From Virgisporangium aliadipatigenens (GTDB taxonomy: Bacteria > Actinomycetota > Actinomycetes > Mycobacteriales > Micromonosporaceae), in NCBI RefSeq assembly GCF_016863615.1, contig NZ_BOPF01000028.1:62001-126000 (forward strand): a stretch of 64,000 bases of DNA, read 5' to 3'. Positions 9,204 through 17,531 of this stretch are shown piece after piece. The notes beneath the pieces are model-generated. The model had not been told where the DNA came from, did not search any database, and saw only the letters and a list, made by a program, of their open reading frames with translations. Position numbers and translations under genes: made by a program. Position 1 is the first letter of the stretch, and each line of letters opens with the position of its first letter.

Positions 9204-10201
9204 GTGGCCGTGCTCCGCACCACCACCACCGTGGCGTCGTCGCGATCGCGGGTGTGATCGCGGTGCAGCACGGCCGCCACCAGGGCCGGGTCGTGCTCCA
9301 GCAGATCCGCGCGCCCCTCCAGCTCCAGGCGGCTCGACAGCCCGTCGGTCCACAGCACCAGCGTCGAGTCGGGGGCCCAGGAAAGCGTCCGCACCTGCGC
9401 CTTGGGTGGCGTCGCCTGCAGGCCCAGCGTGCCGTTGCTGGTCGCGAGGCCGCGGATCCCGGACGGGCCGACGACGCGGCCGTTGACGTTGCCGACCGCG
9501 GTGTACCGCACGATCTCCGCGTCCGGGTCGATCACGCACAGGGTGGCGGCCGCGCCCCGGGTCATGCGGGCCGCCTCGTGCGCGCGGGCCACGTACCCCT
9601 CGACATCGGTCGGATCGAGCGCGAACGCCTTCAGCACCGCGTCCGCAGCCACCGACGCGGACGCCCCGTGCCCCAGCCCGTCGACCACCGCCACCGCCAG
9701 GCACCCGCCGGCCTCCGCCACCGCCCAGCCGTCCCCGCAGGCCTCCGTGACGCCGACGGACATGCCCGCCCAGCGGCGCGGGGCGTGCTCCGGACGGCCC
9801 CGGCGAACATCGACGAGCGACAGCACGGCGGTGCCGCGGTCCTTCTCGGTGTGCACGTCGAACCGCTCCGAGACCCGGCGGACCGAGGCGAGCCCGCACC
9901 CGAGGCCCTTCGGCTCGGGCACGTGCCCCTCGACGGCGGCCGCCACGTCGGCGATCCCCGGCCCGCGGTCGACGGCCAGGATCTCCACGCGGTCCGGCGG
10001 CACCGGCCGGGTCAGCACCCACCCACCCGGAACGGCGTGCCGCAGCAGGTTCGTCGCCAGCTCGGTGGCGACCAGTTCGGCGTGCGCGCTGGAGCCGTGC
10101 AGACGCTCGGCGTGCTGCTTGACCGCGCGGCGCGCGGCTCCGACATCGGCGGGGTCGGCGACGGCGACCCGTTCGTGGGCGAACTGCCTCAGCGGTTCCA
10201 C
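9200..10201 (-). CDS. Fused anti-sigma-type ATPase/PP2C phosphatase (RsbT-RsbX-like)
   Basis: A 333-residue two-domain protein. The N-terminal GHKL ATPase has the N-box [11 protein letters not shown], the G1 box DRGPGI and the lid GLGCGLASV, as in RsbT and RsbW switch kinases. The C-terminal SpoIIE/PP2C-type phosphatase has metal-binding aspartates in [22 protein letters not shown] and DRDDATVV. RsbX resets the stressosome by dephosphorylating RsbS and RsbR; here that activity is joined to a kinase-like domain. It overlaps rsbT upstream (10189-10201) and the hybrid kinase downstream (ATGA at 9200-9203). The proposed role is stressosome feedback or a branching output. Confidence 0.85.
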   Translation of the reverse strand: MEPLRQFAHERVAVADPADVGAARRAVKQHAERLHGSSAHAELVATELATNLLRHAVPGGWVLTRPVPPDRVEILAVDRGPGIADVAAAVEGHVPEPKGLGCGLASVRRVSERFDVHTEKDRGTAVLSLVDVRRGRPEHAPRRWAGMSVGVTEACGDGWAVAEAGGCLAVAVVDGLGHGASASVAADAVLKAFALDPTDVEGYVARAHEAARMTRGAAATLCVIDPDAEIVRYTAVGNVNGRVVGPSGIRGLATSNGTLGLQATPPKAQVRTLSWAPDSTLVLWTDGLSSRLELEGRADLLEHDPALVAAVLHRDHTRDRDDATVVVVRSTAT

Positions 10202-10635
10202 TGGCAGATCACAATGGTCGTGCCACGGCCCGGGACGGAGTCGATCTCGAACTCGTCCATGAGGCGCCGGCTGCCCGGCAGCCCCAGCCCCATGCTGCCG
10301 CCCGAGCTGTAGCCGTCCGTCATCGCGGCACCCAGGTCGACGATGCCCGGCCCGTCGTCGGAGAACCGCGCCCGCACGCCGCGCCGCGACCCCTCCTCGG
10401 CCGTCTCGACCAGCACGACGCCCTGGCCGTGGGTGGCGTAGCGGACGATGTTGCGGGCCAGTTCGCTGCCGGCGGTGACCAGCTTGGTGGCGGCCGTCAG
10501 CCCCAGGCCCGCCACCTGGGCCTGCGCCCGCAGGGTCGAGCGGACCCGCAGCAGGTCCGCCTCGCCCGTGATCTGCACGAGGGTCGGCGCTTCCCCGGGT
10601 GCCCGGGGTTCAGCGGCGGTAGCCAGTGGTGTCAT
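10189..10635 (-). CDS. rsbT: RsbT-like switch serine/threonine kinase
   Basis: A 148-residue GHKL ATPase of the RsbT class. The N-box is [15 protein letters not shown], the G1 box [10 protein letters not shown], and the glycine-rich lid [16 protein letters not shown]. In the Bacillus model RsbT is held by the RsbR/RsbS stressosome, phosphorylates both on stress, and then activates a downstream phosphatase. Its gene overlaps rsbS at 10610-10635 and the fused ATPase/phosphatase at 10189-10201. This rsbS-rsbT-rsbX order is the canonical upstream module. Length and motifs are complete. Confidence 0.9.
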   Translation of the reverse strand: MTPLATAAEPRAPGEAPTLVQITGEADLLRVRSTLRAQAQVAGLGLTAATKLVTAGSELARNIVRYATHGQGVVLVETAEEGSRRGVRARFSDDGPGIVDLGAAMTDGYSSGGSMGLGLPGSRRLMDEFEIDSVPGRGTTIVICQWNR

Positions 10636-11008
10636 CCCACATCCTCCGCAATCGCGCCATGCCCTGTTCGGCGTTGAGCGCCGTGTGCACGTGGTCCATC
10701 GGGACCCCCAGCTCGACCAGGGTGATCGCGACGGCCGGCTGGATGCCGACGATGGTCGACACCGCTCCCAGCAGCGCGACCATGCCGACCAGGCGGGCGA
10801 TCACCCGCGCCACGAACGAGTCCACGACGGCCAGCCCGCTGACGTCGATCAGCACCCCGCGGGCGCGCACCTTGGCGACCTCGTCGGTGACGGCGCGCTC
10901 GATCCGTTCGACCGTCGCGTCGTCGAGGTCGCCCTGCAGCGTCACGATGATCGTGTGCCCGAGCCGCTGGAGCGGCACCTGCTCAAGCATGGGCGTTGAC
11001 CCGTTCAT
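10610..11008 (-). CDS. rsbS: RsbS-like STAS-domain stressosome scaffold
   Basis: A single-domain STAS protein of about 132 residues. The conserved phospho-site region reads LIDVSGLAVVDSFVARV, with Ser64 in the DSF motif, equivalent to the Ser phosphorylated by RsbT in the Bacillus model. The GTG/ATG region at 11008 overlaps the end of rsbR; an ATG at 10990 (MLEQVPLQRL) is an equally possible start. It is expected to form the stressosome core with RsbR. Overlap on both sides places it firmly in the operon. Confidence 0.9.
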   Translation of the reverse strand: MNGSTPMLEQVPLQRLGHTIIVTLQGDLDDATVERIERAVTDEVAKVRARGVLIDVSGLAVVDSFVARVIARLVGMVALLGAVSTIVGIQPAVAITLVELGVPMDHVHTALNAEQGMARLRRMWDDTTGYRR

Positions 11009-12176
11009 CCGCGGACCCGCCGCCGACCAGCCGCAGCGCGAGCTGGAGCGCGTCCTGGAGGGAGTTGCGGCTGCGCAGCCGGCCCAGTTCGATGCCGAGG
11101 TGCACGATCGCCTGCGCGGTCTCCGGCCGGACGCCGCTCAGGATGCTGGTGGTGCCCATGAGCCGGGCCGCCTCGACCGTCTTGAGCAGGTGCTGCGCCA
11201 CGTCGGTGTCGATCGCCGGCACGCCGCTGATGTCGAGGATCACCACCTCGGCCTGGTCGACGGCGATGCGTTCGAGCAGGCTCTCGGTGAGCCGGGCGGC
11301 GCGGGCGCTGTCCAGCGTGCCGATGATCGGCAGCACCAGCACCTTGTCCCAGACCTGGATCACCGGGGTGGACAGTTCGAGGATCTCGTCGCGTTGGCGC
11401 TGCACCAGCTGTTCCTGCTCGCGCCGGTCGGTCAGGTCGCGGGCCACCTTGACGTAGCCGGTCACCTCGCCCTTGTCGTCGCGGATCGGGCTGAGGCTGA
11501 TGCTGCTCCAGAAGCGGCTGCCGTCCTTGCGGACCCGCCAGCCCTCCGTCTCGTAGCGACCGGCCCGCGCCGCCGCGGCCATCTCCCGTTCCGCGAGGCC
11601 GGACCGCCTGTCCTCCTCCGTGTAGAACATCGAGACGTGGTGCCCGATCACCTCCTCGGCGGTGAACTGCTTGAGCGTGCGCGCACCCGGGTTCCACGAC
11701 CGGACGACGCCCTGCTGGTCGAGCCGGATCACCTCGTAGTCGGTGATGGCGTCGAGCATCTGCTCCATGCTGCGCATCGCCAGTTCCTGCTCACGCGCCT
11801 CGCTGACGTCGCGGGCGACGAGCACGTAGCCGCTGATCGAACGGTCGTGCCCGTGGATCGGCGTGAGCACCGCGGAGGCCCAGAAGCGTGCGCCGTCCCG
11901 GCGGGACTGCCAGCTCTCGATCTTGTGCCGGCCCTTGTCGGCGGCGACGCGCAGTTCGCCGAGGAGCCGTTCGGCGGGAACCTCGTCGGAGGGGTACAGC
12001 ATGGACAGCGGTTGGCCGACGGTCTCCTCGGCGGAGTAACCGGTGAGTTGTTTCGCGCCGGAGGGCCAGGTGAGGATCGTTCCCTCGGGGTCCAGCCGGA
12101 TGATCTCGTAGTCCGTGACGCTGTCGATCATCGTTTCGTACGCGGTCAGGGCGCTGTCGACACCCGCTTCAGCCAT
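10983..12176 (-). CDS. rsbR: RsbR-type stressosome sensor with two PAS domains and STAS
   Basis: About 397 residues: two tandem PAS/PAC units (about 10-130 and 135-255), a short helical linker and a C-terminal STAS domain (about 265-390). Each PAS carries WxSGAKQLTGYSAEE- or WNPGARTLKQFTAEE-like cores and a PAC end (GYVLVARDVSEAREQE, GYVKVARDLTDRREQE). The STAS phospho-site is Thr324 in VPAIDTDVAQHLLK. Classical RsbR has a globin-like N-terminus; here PAS domains probably bind haem, flavin or another ligand. A GTG lies at 12194, but the ATG at 12176 has a GGGGGTG ribosome site about 5 bases upstream, so it is preferred. First gene of the operon. Confidence 0.9.
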   Translation of the reverse strand: MAEAGVDSALTAYETMIDSVTDYEIIRLDPEGTILTWPSGAKQLTGYSAEETVGQPLSMLYPSDEVPAERLLGELRVAADKGRHKIESWQSRRDGARFWASAVLTPIHGHDRSISGYVLVARDVSEAREQELAMRSMEQMLDAITDYEVIRLDQQGVVRSWNPGARTLKQFTAEEVIGHHVSMFYTEEDRRSGLAEREMAAAARAGRYETEGWRVRKDGSRFWSSISLSPIRDDKGEVTGYVKVARDLTDRREQEQLVQRQRDEILELSTPVIQVWDKVLVLPIIGTLDSARAARLTESLLERIAVDQAEVVILDISGVPAIDTDVAQHLLKTVEAARLMGTTSILSGVRPETAQAIVHLGIELGRLRSRNSLQDALQLALRLVGGGSADERVNAHA

Positions 12177-12279
12177 GGCACACCCCCGGTTCACGAGTAC
12201 AGGGGCATCCTATGTCCGGCATGACCGAGAGCTACTGGATTGCAACTTTCGGTGAACCCAACTTGCAACCGAGGTGTCC

Positions 12280-12885
12280 TCAGCGCAGCCAACCGTCGCG
12301 GCGGACGATCCGGATGGCGTCGAGCCGGTTGCGCGCACCGGTCTTGGTGATCACCGACGACAGGTGGTTGCGCACGGTCCCGAGCGACAGGTAGAGGCGA
12401 CGGGCGATGTCCGCCACGGTGTCGCCCTGCGCGGCGAGGCCCAGGATCTCCAGCTCACGGGTGCTCGCCACCTTGTCCGCGCCGATCGCCGCGATCTCCA
12501 GCCGCGGGTCGACCAGCCGCTCGCCGCGGGCCACCCGACGGATCGCGTCGGCCAGCACCGGCGTCGGCGTGCCGCGCAGCAGGAAACTCGCCTCCCTGGC
12601 CCGCCGGCGCGGCGGCAGCATCCCCCGCACGTCCGGGTCGGAGAGGATCAGTGGATAGCCGACCGGATTGCGGGTGCGCATCTCGTCGACGACCGGCAGC
12701 AACTGGCTCACCATCAGCGCGGTGTTGAACAGCGCCACGTGCGGGCCGAGCCGCATGGCGTGCGCCGGCACGTCGGCCTCCACGTCCACCGAACCGAGCA
12801 CGGCGATGTCCGCCTGGCCGGTGAGCAGGCGCACGAGTCCCGCGCGGGTGGACCGGCTGTCCTCGACCAGAAGAAGTCGGATCAC
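12280..12885 (-). CDS. LuxR-family regulator with pseudo-receiver
   Basis: About 201 residues. The N-terminal half has a receiver-like fold beginning VIRLLLVEDSRSTRAGLVRLL, so the acidic pair is present. The strand that should end in the phospho-acceptor Asp reads HVALFNTALMVSQ and has no Asp. The C-terminal LuxR HTH is clear (ASTRELEILGLAAQGDTVADIARRLYLSLGTVRNHLSS). It is therefore probably controlled by something other than phosphorylation. A GGGGG ribosome site fits the GTG at 12885 better than the ATG at 12915. It lies on the same strand just upstream of rsbR, across a 100-base gap with an AT-richer stretch near 12240, and may regulate the stressosome operon; this is inference. Confidence 0.8.
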   Translation of the reverse strand: MIRLLLVEDSRSTRAGLVRLLTGQADIAVLGSVDVEADVPAHAMRLGPHVALFNTALMVSQLLPVVDEMRTRNPVGYPLILSDPDVRGMLPPRRRAREASFLLRGTPTPVLADAIRRVARGERLVDPRLEIAAIGADKVASTRELEILGLAAQGDTVADIARRLYLSLGTVRNHLSSVITKTGARNRLDAIRIVRRDGWLR

Positions 12886-12996
12886 GTGAGCCCCCGGGGG
12901 AGAGCTTGTGTACAAGACGTCGGCGCGGTCTCACGTTATCCCGGATCGGGCCTCCGGGGATTCCGGAAAGCCGGTTCCGGTAGCGGCGGAAATTTG

Positions 12997-13572
12997 TCAG
13001 TCGGCGCGGTTCAGCCGATAAAGGTCGTACTTCTTCATGATTGCGGTCAGCCGTGCGGCGTATTGCGGATCGGTCGCGTATCCCGCGCGATGCAGTTCGA
13101 CCGCGAACCGGTCGGGATCGGTGCGGTGCAGATATGCGGTGGCGTAGCGCGGCATGTTCACGAACAGCAGCCCGTGGTCGCGGAACGAGTCCGCCGCCGA
13201 CGCGTACACGCGGAAGCGCGCGGTGCTGGGACGGCAGCCGTTCGCGTCGCAGTGCCGATCGGCGCCGGCCCGACAACCGATCGCGATGGGACCGGCGCCG
13301 CGCCGGCCGCACGTCATTCCGAAGTAGTTGTTGGCGGTGCGCGACAGCGCGCTCCTGCCCCAGCCGGACTCGAGGATCGCCTGCGCCACGGTCACCGAGG
13401 CCGGGACGCCGTAGGTCGCCTGGCTCAGCCGCGCCGCCCGGGACGCCGACGCCAGGAACGTCGACTGCGCGCCGGAGAGCGTCGTGGCGTCGGCGACGCC
13501 GCCGGACAGGACGGCGCAGGCGAACGCGGCGGTAGCGGCGACAACGGCCGCGGTACGGAACACAAGGCGCAT
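12997..13572 (-). CDS. Secreted glucosaminidase (FlgJ/LytG-type cell-wall hydrolase)
   Basis: A 191-residue exported peptidoglycan hydrolase. A signal peptide (about 1-29, MRLVFRTAAVVAATAAFA then an ADA-type cleavage site) precedes a glucosaminidase domain. The catalytic motif is VAQAILESGWGRSALS with Glu68, followed by ANNYFGMTC. Four cysteines (GMTCGRR, IGCRAG, RHCDANGCRP) may form disulfides outside the cell. It should cut the glycan backbone between N-acetylglucosamine and N-acetylmuramate. No wall-binding domain is present. No ydaO-type riboswitch is recognised; the upstream gap is only 63 bases. Confidence 0.85.
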   Translation of the reverse strand: MRLVFRTAAVVAATAAFACAVLSGGVADATTLSGAQSTFLASASRAARLSQATYGVPASVTVAQAILESGWGRSALSRTANNYFGMTCGRRGAGPIAIGCRAGADRHCDANGCRPSTARFRVYASAADSFRDHGLLFVNMPRYATAYLHRTDPDRFAVELHRAGYATDPQYAARLTAIMKKYDLYRLNRAD

Positions 13573-13602
13573 TGCTGCATCCTGGCGACGTTCCGGCCGC
13601 TT

Positions 13603-13616
13603 CGGGCGAAAGCCCG
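13603..13616. terminator. Small GAAA-loop hairpin after the receiver gene
   Basis: CGGGC (13603-13607), loop GAAA, GCCCG (13612-13616). It lies between the stop of the receiver gene (13636) and the start of the glucosaminidase gene (13572). It is short and lacks a T-run, so a weak terminator or stabilising hairpin is possible. Confidence 0.3.
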
Positions 13617-13635
13617 GGTGCGGACCGGTTGCAGG

Positions 13636-14013
13636 TCAGTTGCCGCGCGCGGTCAGCTCCTCGACGGCTGACAGCAGGTCCGGCGCGTCGAACGGCTTCG
13701 CGAGGTACCGGTCCGCGCCGCGGGCCCGCCCGAGCAGCTTCGCGACCCCGTCGTCCCGGGCGGTCAGCATGATCACGGGCAGGTCGGCGACGGCCGGGTC
13801 CTCCCGGATCTCCCGACACACGTCGAACCCGCTCATCCCCGGCATCATCACGTCGAGGATCACCAGGTCGGGCTTGTCGTCGCGGATCGCCCGCAGCGCC
13901 TCGGGCCCGTCCGCGACCATGTCGGCCCGGTAGCCGGCGGCCTCGAGCCGGGCGGCCACCAGCACCCGGATGTCCTCGTCGTCGTCGACCACGAGCACGC
14001 GTGCTGTCTCCAT
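13636..14013 (-). CDS. Single-domain response regulator (CheY-like)
   Basis: A 125-residue stand-alone receiver. The acidic pocket is RVLVVDDDEDIRVL, the phospho-acceptor lies in LVILDVMMPGMSG, the Thr switch in VIMLTARDD, and the Lys in YLAKPFDAPDL. No output domain is present. An upstream in-frame start (14034) exists, but GGAGGAG spaced six bases from the ATG at 14013 decides the start. Such lone receivers act by protein contact or phosphate relay; a candidate donor is one of the hybrid kinases at 5243-9203. Confidence 0.9.
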   Translation of the reverse strand: METARVLVVDDDEDIRVLVAARLEAAGYRADMVADGPEALRAIRDDKPDLVILDVMMPGMSGFDVCREIREDPAVADLPVIMLTARDDGVAKLLGRARGADRYLAKPFDAPDLLSAVEELTARGN

Positions 14014-14336
14014 GGCGGCCTCCTCCGTCGTCACGCTCCGCAGATCTCATCTTGCGGGGCGGCGTCGCGGCGGGTCCGGCGATTCGGCCGAAAGGTTCGT
14101 GATCGCCCCGCAAAAGGAGTGAGTCGGACGCCCGGGCATGCCCGGGAACTATTTCCTATCGCCCGGTAAATGGGAGGTCCCGGAATTACCGGAGCGGGTG
14201 GCGCGCAATGCCGCGAAACCGTTCGGCCGGTTGAGGAAACTCGCCGACCGGACGGCCAATTCCGCTTCCCGGATTTTGTAACGGGCGCGGCCGAACTGGT
14301 ATCGATGCTGCTGGGACTGATCGGAAGGGGTCGGAC
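14014..14336. other. 323-base non-coding region with two palindromes
   Basis: No convincing gene in this interval between a receiver gene (-) and an MHYT gene (+). It holds the perfect 16-base palindrome CCCGGGCATGCCCGGG at 14131-14146, with an AT-richer TATTTCCTAT stretch just after. A second dyad is CCGGTAA (14163-14169) with TTACCGG (14186-14192). These are likely operators or a divergent control region. Confidence 0.5.
14131..14146. promoter_or_regulatory. Perfect 16-base palindrome (possible operator)
   Basis: CCCGGGCATGCCCGGG is its own reverse complement, centred in the divergent intergenic space. The AT-rich tract right after it and the second dyad 16 bases downstream fit an operator for a dimeric regulator. 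No factor can be named. Confidence 0.4.
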
Positions 14337-15110
14337 GTGGGCGAGGTACACCACTTCACGTATGGGTGGGTCACGCCGGTATTCGCCTACGGGCTGTCAT
14401 TTCTGGGATCGATGTTGGGATTGGTGTGCACCGCGCGGGCGCGTGTGGCGACCGATAACCGCAAGCGCGCCGGACTGCTCGTTCTCGCCGCCTGGGCAAT
14501 CGGTGGAACGGGCATCTGGGTCATGCATTTCATGGCGATGATCGGGTTCAGCGTGTCCGGTTCGGAGGTGCGCTACGACGTGCCGCTGACGGTGCTGAGC
14601 TTCGTCATCGCGGTGGTGATGGTGGGCGTGGGGCTGTTCATCGTCGGGATGGGGAAGCCGAACGCGCTCAAGGTGCTCAGCGGTGGTCTGGTCGCCGGGC
14701 TGAGCGTCGCCGCGATGCACTACATCGGCATGGCCGCGATGGAGATCGACGGAAAGATCGGCTACGACCGGAACCTCGTCCTCGGCTCCGTCGCGATCGC
14801 CGTGGTCGCCGCGACGGTGGCGCTCTGGTTCACGCTGGTGATCCGGGGACTCGGCGCGACGATCCTGGCGGCGGCCGTCATGGGGGTCGCGGTCTGCGGC
14901 ATGCACTACACCGGCATGGCGGCCATGCGCCTGGAGTCCAGCACCGGCTTCACCGCCCTGCACGGCGTCTCAGTGAACTGGTTCCTCGCACCGATGGTGC
15001 TCTTCGTGCTGGTCGTCTTCTTCGCCATGATGAACCTGACGATGGCCGTTCCCACGGCGGAGGAGGAACGCGGATACGCTTCGCGTCAGATGGGCAACAG
15101 CCCGGCCTGA
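14337..15110 (+). CDS. MHYT-domain integral membrane sensor
   Basis: A 257-residue protein with seven predicted membrane helices and the MHYT repeats: MHFMAMIGF, MHYIGMAAM and MHYTGMAAM. The conserved Met, His and Tyr residues are thought to bind copper and sense a diatomic gas or oxygen at the outer membrane face. In most bacteria MHYT is fused to GGDEF/EAL or kinase domains; here it stands alone with a short acidic tail. The GTG start is supported by GGAAGGGG at about 14322-14329. Partners may be any of the nearby signalling proteins. Confidence 0.9.
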   Translation: MGEVHHFTYGWVTPVFAYGLSFLGSMLGLVCTARARVATDNRKRAGLLVLAAWAIGGTGIWVMHFMAMIGFSVSGSEVRYDVPLTVLSFVIAVVMVGVGLFIVGMGKPNALKVLSGGLVAGLSVAAMHYIGMAAMEIDGKIGYDRNLVLGSVAIAVVAATVALWFTLVIRGLGATILAAAVMGVAVCGMHYTGMAAMRLESSTGFTALHGVSVNWFLAPMVLFVLVVFFAMMNLTMAVPTAEEERGYASRQMGNSPA

Positions 15111-15236
15111 AACTTAGAGCAGTCTTAAGTGAGTACGTCCGGTTTGGCCACGGGGACCTCCGTTGACCTGGCACAAAGGCGGGATTCGCATTAAGTCCCA
15201 CGCGGGACATGATCTGCGGGTCGAAGGAGGTGCGGG

Positions 15237-16457
15237 ATGAGGAAGACCGCTCGGAAGTTGGTCATGGTGGGGGTGCTCGGCGGGCTCCTGGCCCTGGCCG
15301 GCTGCGGCGGTGGCGAGAAGGGTTCGTGGTACGAGCCCGGCGCCGCGCCGCCCGGAACACCCTCCCCGTCCCCGGTCGCCAACGTGACCGTCTCCGCCCC
15401 GGCGGACGGCGCCACCAACGTCACCACGGCCACCGAGCTGACGCTCAGCAAGGCCGACCCGGGCGTGACCGTCGCGGTCGCCGGCCCCGACGGCGCGGCC
15501 GTGCCGGGTGCGCTCAGCGCCGACGGCGCTACCTGGGTCCCCGGCGCACAGCTCAAGTACGCGACCGCCTACAAGGTCACCGTCACCACGCCGCAGAAGG
15601 CCGAGCCGGTGACGACGTCGTTCACGACGATGGCCAAGCCGGGCAAGACGACCTCGGTCAACACGCCCCTCGCCGACGGCAAGACGTACGGGGTGGCGCT
15701 GCCGATCGTGCTGAACTTCGGCTCGGCGGTCCCGCAGGACCAGCGCGCCAACGTCGAGAAGCGGCTCCGGGTCACCAGCGAACCGGCGCAGCTCGGCACC
15801 TGGCACTGGTTCAGCGGCACCGAGGTGCACTACCGGCCCAAGGAGTACTGGCAGTCCGGCACGAAGATCTCGGTGCGCGCGGCGATCGGCGGCCTGCCGA
15901 TGGGCAACAACGCCTACGGCTCCAAGGACCTCACGTGGAACGCCACCATCGGCGACAAGATCGTGATGGTCACCGACGACGCCACCCACCACATGACCGT
16001 GTACCAGAACGACCAGGAGATCCGGCAGATCCCGATCAGCCTCGGCAAGGCGAGCACCCCGTCGTCCAGCGGCGCGATGGTCGTCATGGAGAAGAACCGC
16101 CAGGAGATCTTCAAGTCCACCGACCCGTCCGACCCCTACGAGGAGGAGGTCGAGTGGACCCAGCGCCTCACGTGGGGCGGGGAGTACCTGCACTCGGCCC
16201 CGTGGTCCGTCGGTGACCAGGGCAAGCGCAACGTCTCGCACGGCTGCACCAACATGTCCGAGTCCAACGCCACCTGGCTGTGGAACCTCACGAAGATCGG
16301 CGACCCGGTGACGGTCAAGGGCACGCCCCGCGAACTCAAGTGGGGCAACGGCTGGACCGACTGGAACCGGTCGTGGGAGGAGTACCTGAAGGGCAGCGCC
16401 CTGCCGGCTCCGGCCGCCCCGGCCGCCTCGCCGAGCTCCCCGGCGCCGGCGAACTAG
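15237..16457 (+). CDS. L,D-transpeptidase lipoprotein (YkuD, Ldt-like)
   Basis: A 406-residue lipoprotein. The signal peptide ends in the lipobox LALAGC. Two Ig-like domains (about 45-240) precede the YkuD catalytic domain, whose active-site motif is SHGCTNMS with Cys337 and a preceding HSAPWSVG His region. A C-terminal extension GNGWTDWNRSWEEYLKGS and an Ala/Pro tail follow, as in mycobacterial LdtB-type enzymes. It forms 3-3 cross-links between meso-diaminopimelate residues of peptidoglycan. GGAGG at about 15225 supports the ATG. Its TAG stop shares the bases CTAG with the stop of the opposing YihY gene. Confidence 0.93.
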   Translation: MRKTARKLVMVGVLGGLLALAGCGGGEKGSWYEPGAAPPGTPSPSPVANVTVSAPADGATNVTTATELTLSKADPGVTVAVAGPDGAAVPGALSADGATWVPGAQLKYATAYKVTVTTPQKAEPVTTSFTTMAKPGKTTSVNTPLADGKTYGVALPIVLNFGSAVPQDQRANVEKRLRVTSEPAQLGTWHWFSGTEVHYRPKEYWQSGTKISVRAAIGGLPMGNNAYGSKDLTWNATIGDKIVMVTDDATHHMTVYQNDQEIRQIPISLGKASTPSSSGAMVVMEKNRQEIFKSTDPSDPYEEEVEWTQRLTWGGEYLHSAPWSVGDQGKRNVSHGCTNMSESNATWLWNLTKIGDPVTVKGTPRELKWGNGWTDWNRSWEEYLKGSALPAPAAPAASPSSPAPAN

Positions 16458-17401
16458 GTGAGCCCCTTCTGGCGCTCCTCCTCCTTCGGGGCGTCCCGCA
16501 TCTCGACGAACGGCTCCTGGTCCGGCGGCATCCCGCCGACGATGGCGCGCCCGCGGTGCAGCTCGGCGTCGAACTCGGCACCGAGCAGCACCGCGATGTT
16601 GGAGATGTAGAGCCAGACGAAGAAGACGATCACTCCACCGAGTGCGCCGTAGGTCTTGTTGTACGACTCGAAGTTCGAGACGTAGAGCGCGAAGCCGACC
16701 GAGGCGACGATCCAGATCAGGACCGCCACGACGCCGCCGGGCGTGATCCAGCGGAAGCCGGCGGGGCGGGCGTTCGGGGCGGCCCAGTAGAGCAGGGCGA
16801 GCATGAGGCCGACCAGCACCACCAGCACCGGCCACTTGACGACGTCCCACGCCGCCACCGCCCACTCGCCGGCGCCGATCAGGTCACCGACCCACTCGGC
16901 GAGCCGTCCGGTGAAGACCACGGCGATCGCGGTCGCGCCGAGCAGTGCGCCGACCACCAGGGTCAGGACGAGGCGCAGCGGGAGCGTCTTCCACAGCGGC
17001 CGCCCCTCGGGAACGTCGTAGATGGCGTTCGACGCGCGCATGAACGCCGCGATGTAGCCCGACGCCGACCAGAACGCCCCCAGCAGCGCCACGATCGCGA
17101 GCACGCCGGAGCTGCCCTGCGCGTCCTGCAACGAACGCGCCCCCTGCGTGAGGATGTCGCGCACGGCCCCGGGCGCGATGGTCGCCAGGTTGTCGATCAG
17201 CGGCTGCGTCACGCTCTGGCCGATGAGGCCGAGCACCGATACCAGCAGCAACAGGCCCGGGAAGATCGACAACACGGAGTAGTACGTCAGCGCGGCGGCC
17301 CAGTCGCTGAGATTGTCGTCGGAGTACTCGCGCACGGTCCGGCGCAGAACGCCCCACCAGGCGCGGAATCCCAGCTGAGAAGGGCGTTCGGGGAGTTCCA
17401 T
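16454..17401 (-). CDS. YihY/UPF0761 (formerly RNase BN) membrane protein
   Basis: About 315 residues with six membrane helices and the family core YSDDNLSDWAAALTYYSVLSIFPGLL, followed by SGYIAAFMRASNAIYDVPEGR and FVWLYISNIAVLLGAEFDAEL. Once mis-assigned as ribonuclease BN, the family has no settled biochemical role; envelope functions are suspected. A TTG at 17434 would add 11 residues; the ATG at 17401 is preferred, though neither has a strong ribosome site. It is convergent with the transpeptidase and shares the stop tetranucleotide CTAG. Confidence 0.85.
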   Translation of the reverse strand: MELPERPSQLGFRAWWGVLRRTVREYSDDNLSDWAAALTYYSVLSIFPGLLLLVSVLGLIGQSVTQPLIDNLATIAPGAVRDILTQGARSLQDAQGSSGVLAIVALLGAFWSASGYIAAFMRASNAIYDVPEGRPLWKTLPLRLVLTLVVGALLGATAIAVVFTGRLAEWVGDLIGAGEWAVAAWDVVKWPVLVVLVGLMLALLYWAAPNARPAGFRWITPGGVVAVLIWIVASVGFALYVSNFESYNKTYGALGGVIVFFVWLYISNIAVLLGAEFDAELHRGRAIVGGMPPDQEPFVEMRDAPKEEERQKGLT

Positions 17402-17531
17402 GGCCGGTGTATGCCCGGCGGCGGATTCGTTCAACCGCCGTCCGGCGCAGTGGCACCCGCGGGTACTTCCCCACGATGTGTGTAAACCGCCACACTGAGC
17501 GTGGTCTTGGATCGACAGGTGTGGAGGTCAC

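Noticed and set aside
12997-13635. c-di-AMP riboswitch ahead of the glucosaminidase
   Set aside because: The upstream gap is only 63 bases and lacks the conserved riboswitch blocks.
15163-15196. TTGACC and TTAAGT as a promoter of the transpeptidase gene
   Set aside because: The spacing of about 20 bases is too long for a standard promoter; not strong enough to call.
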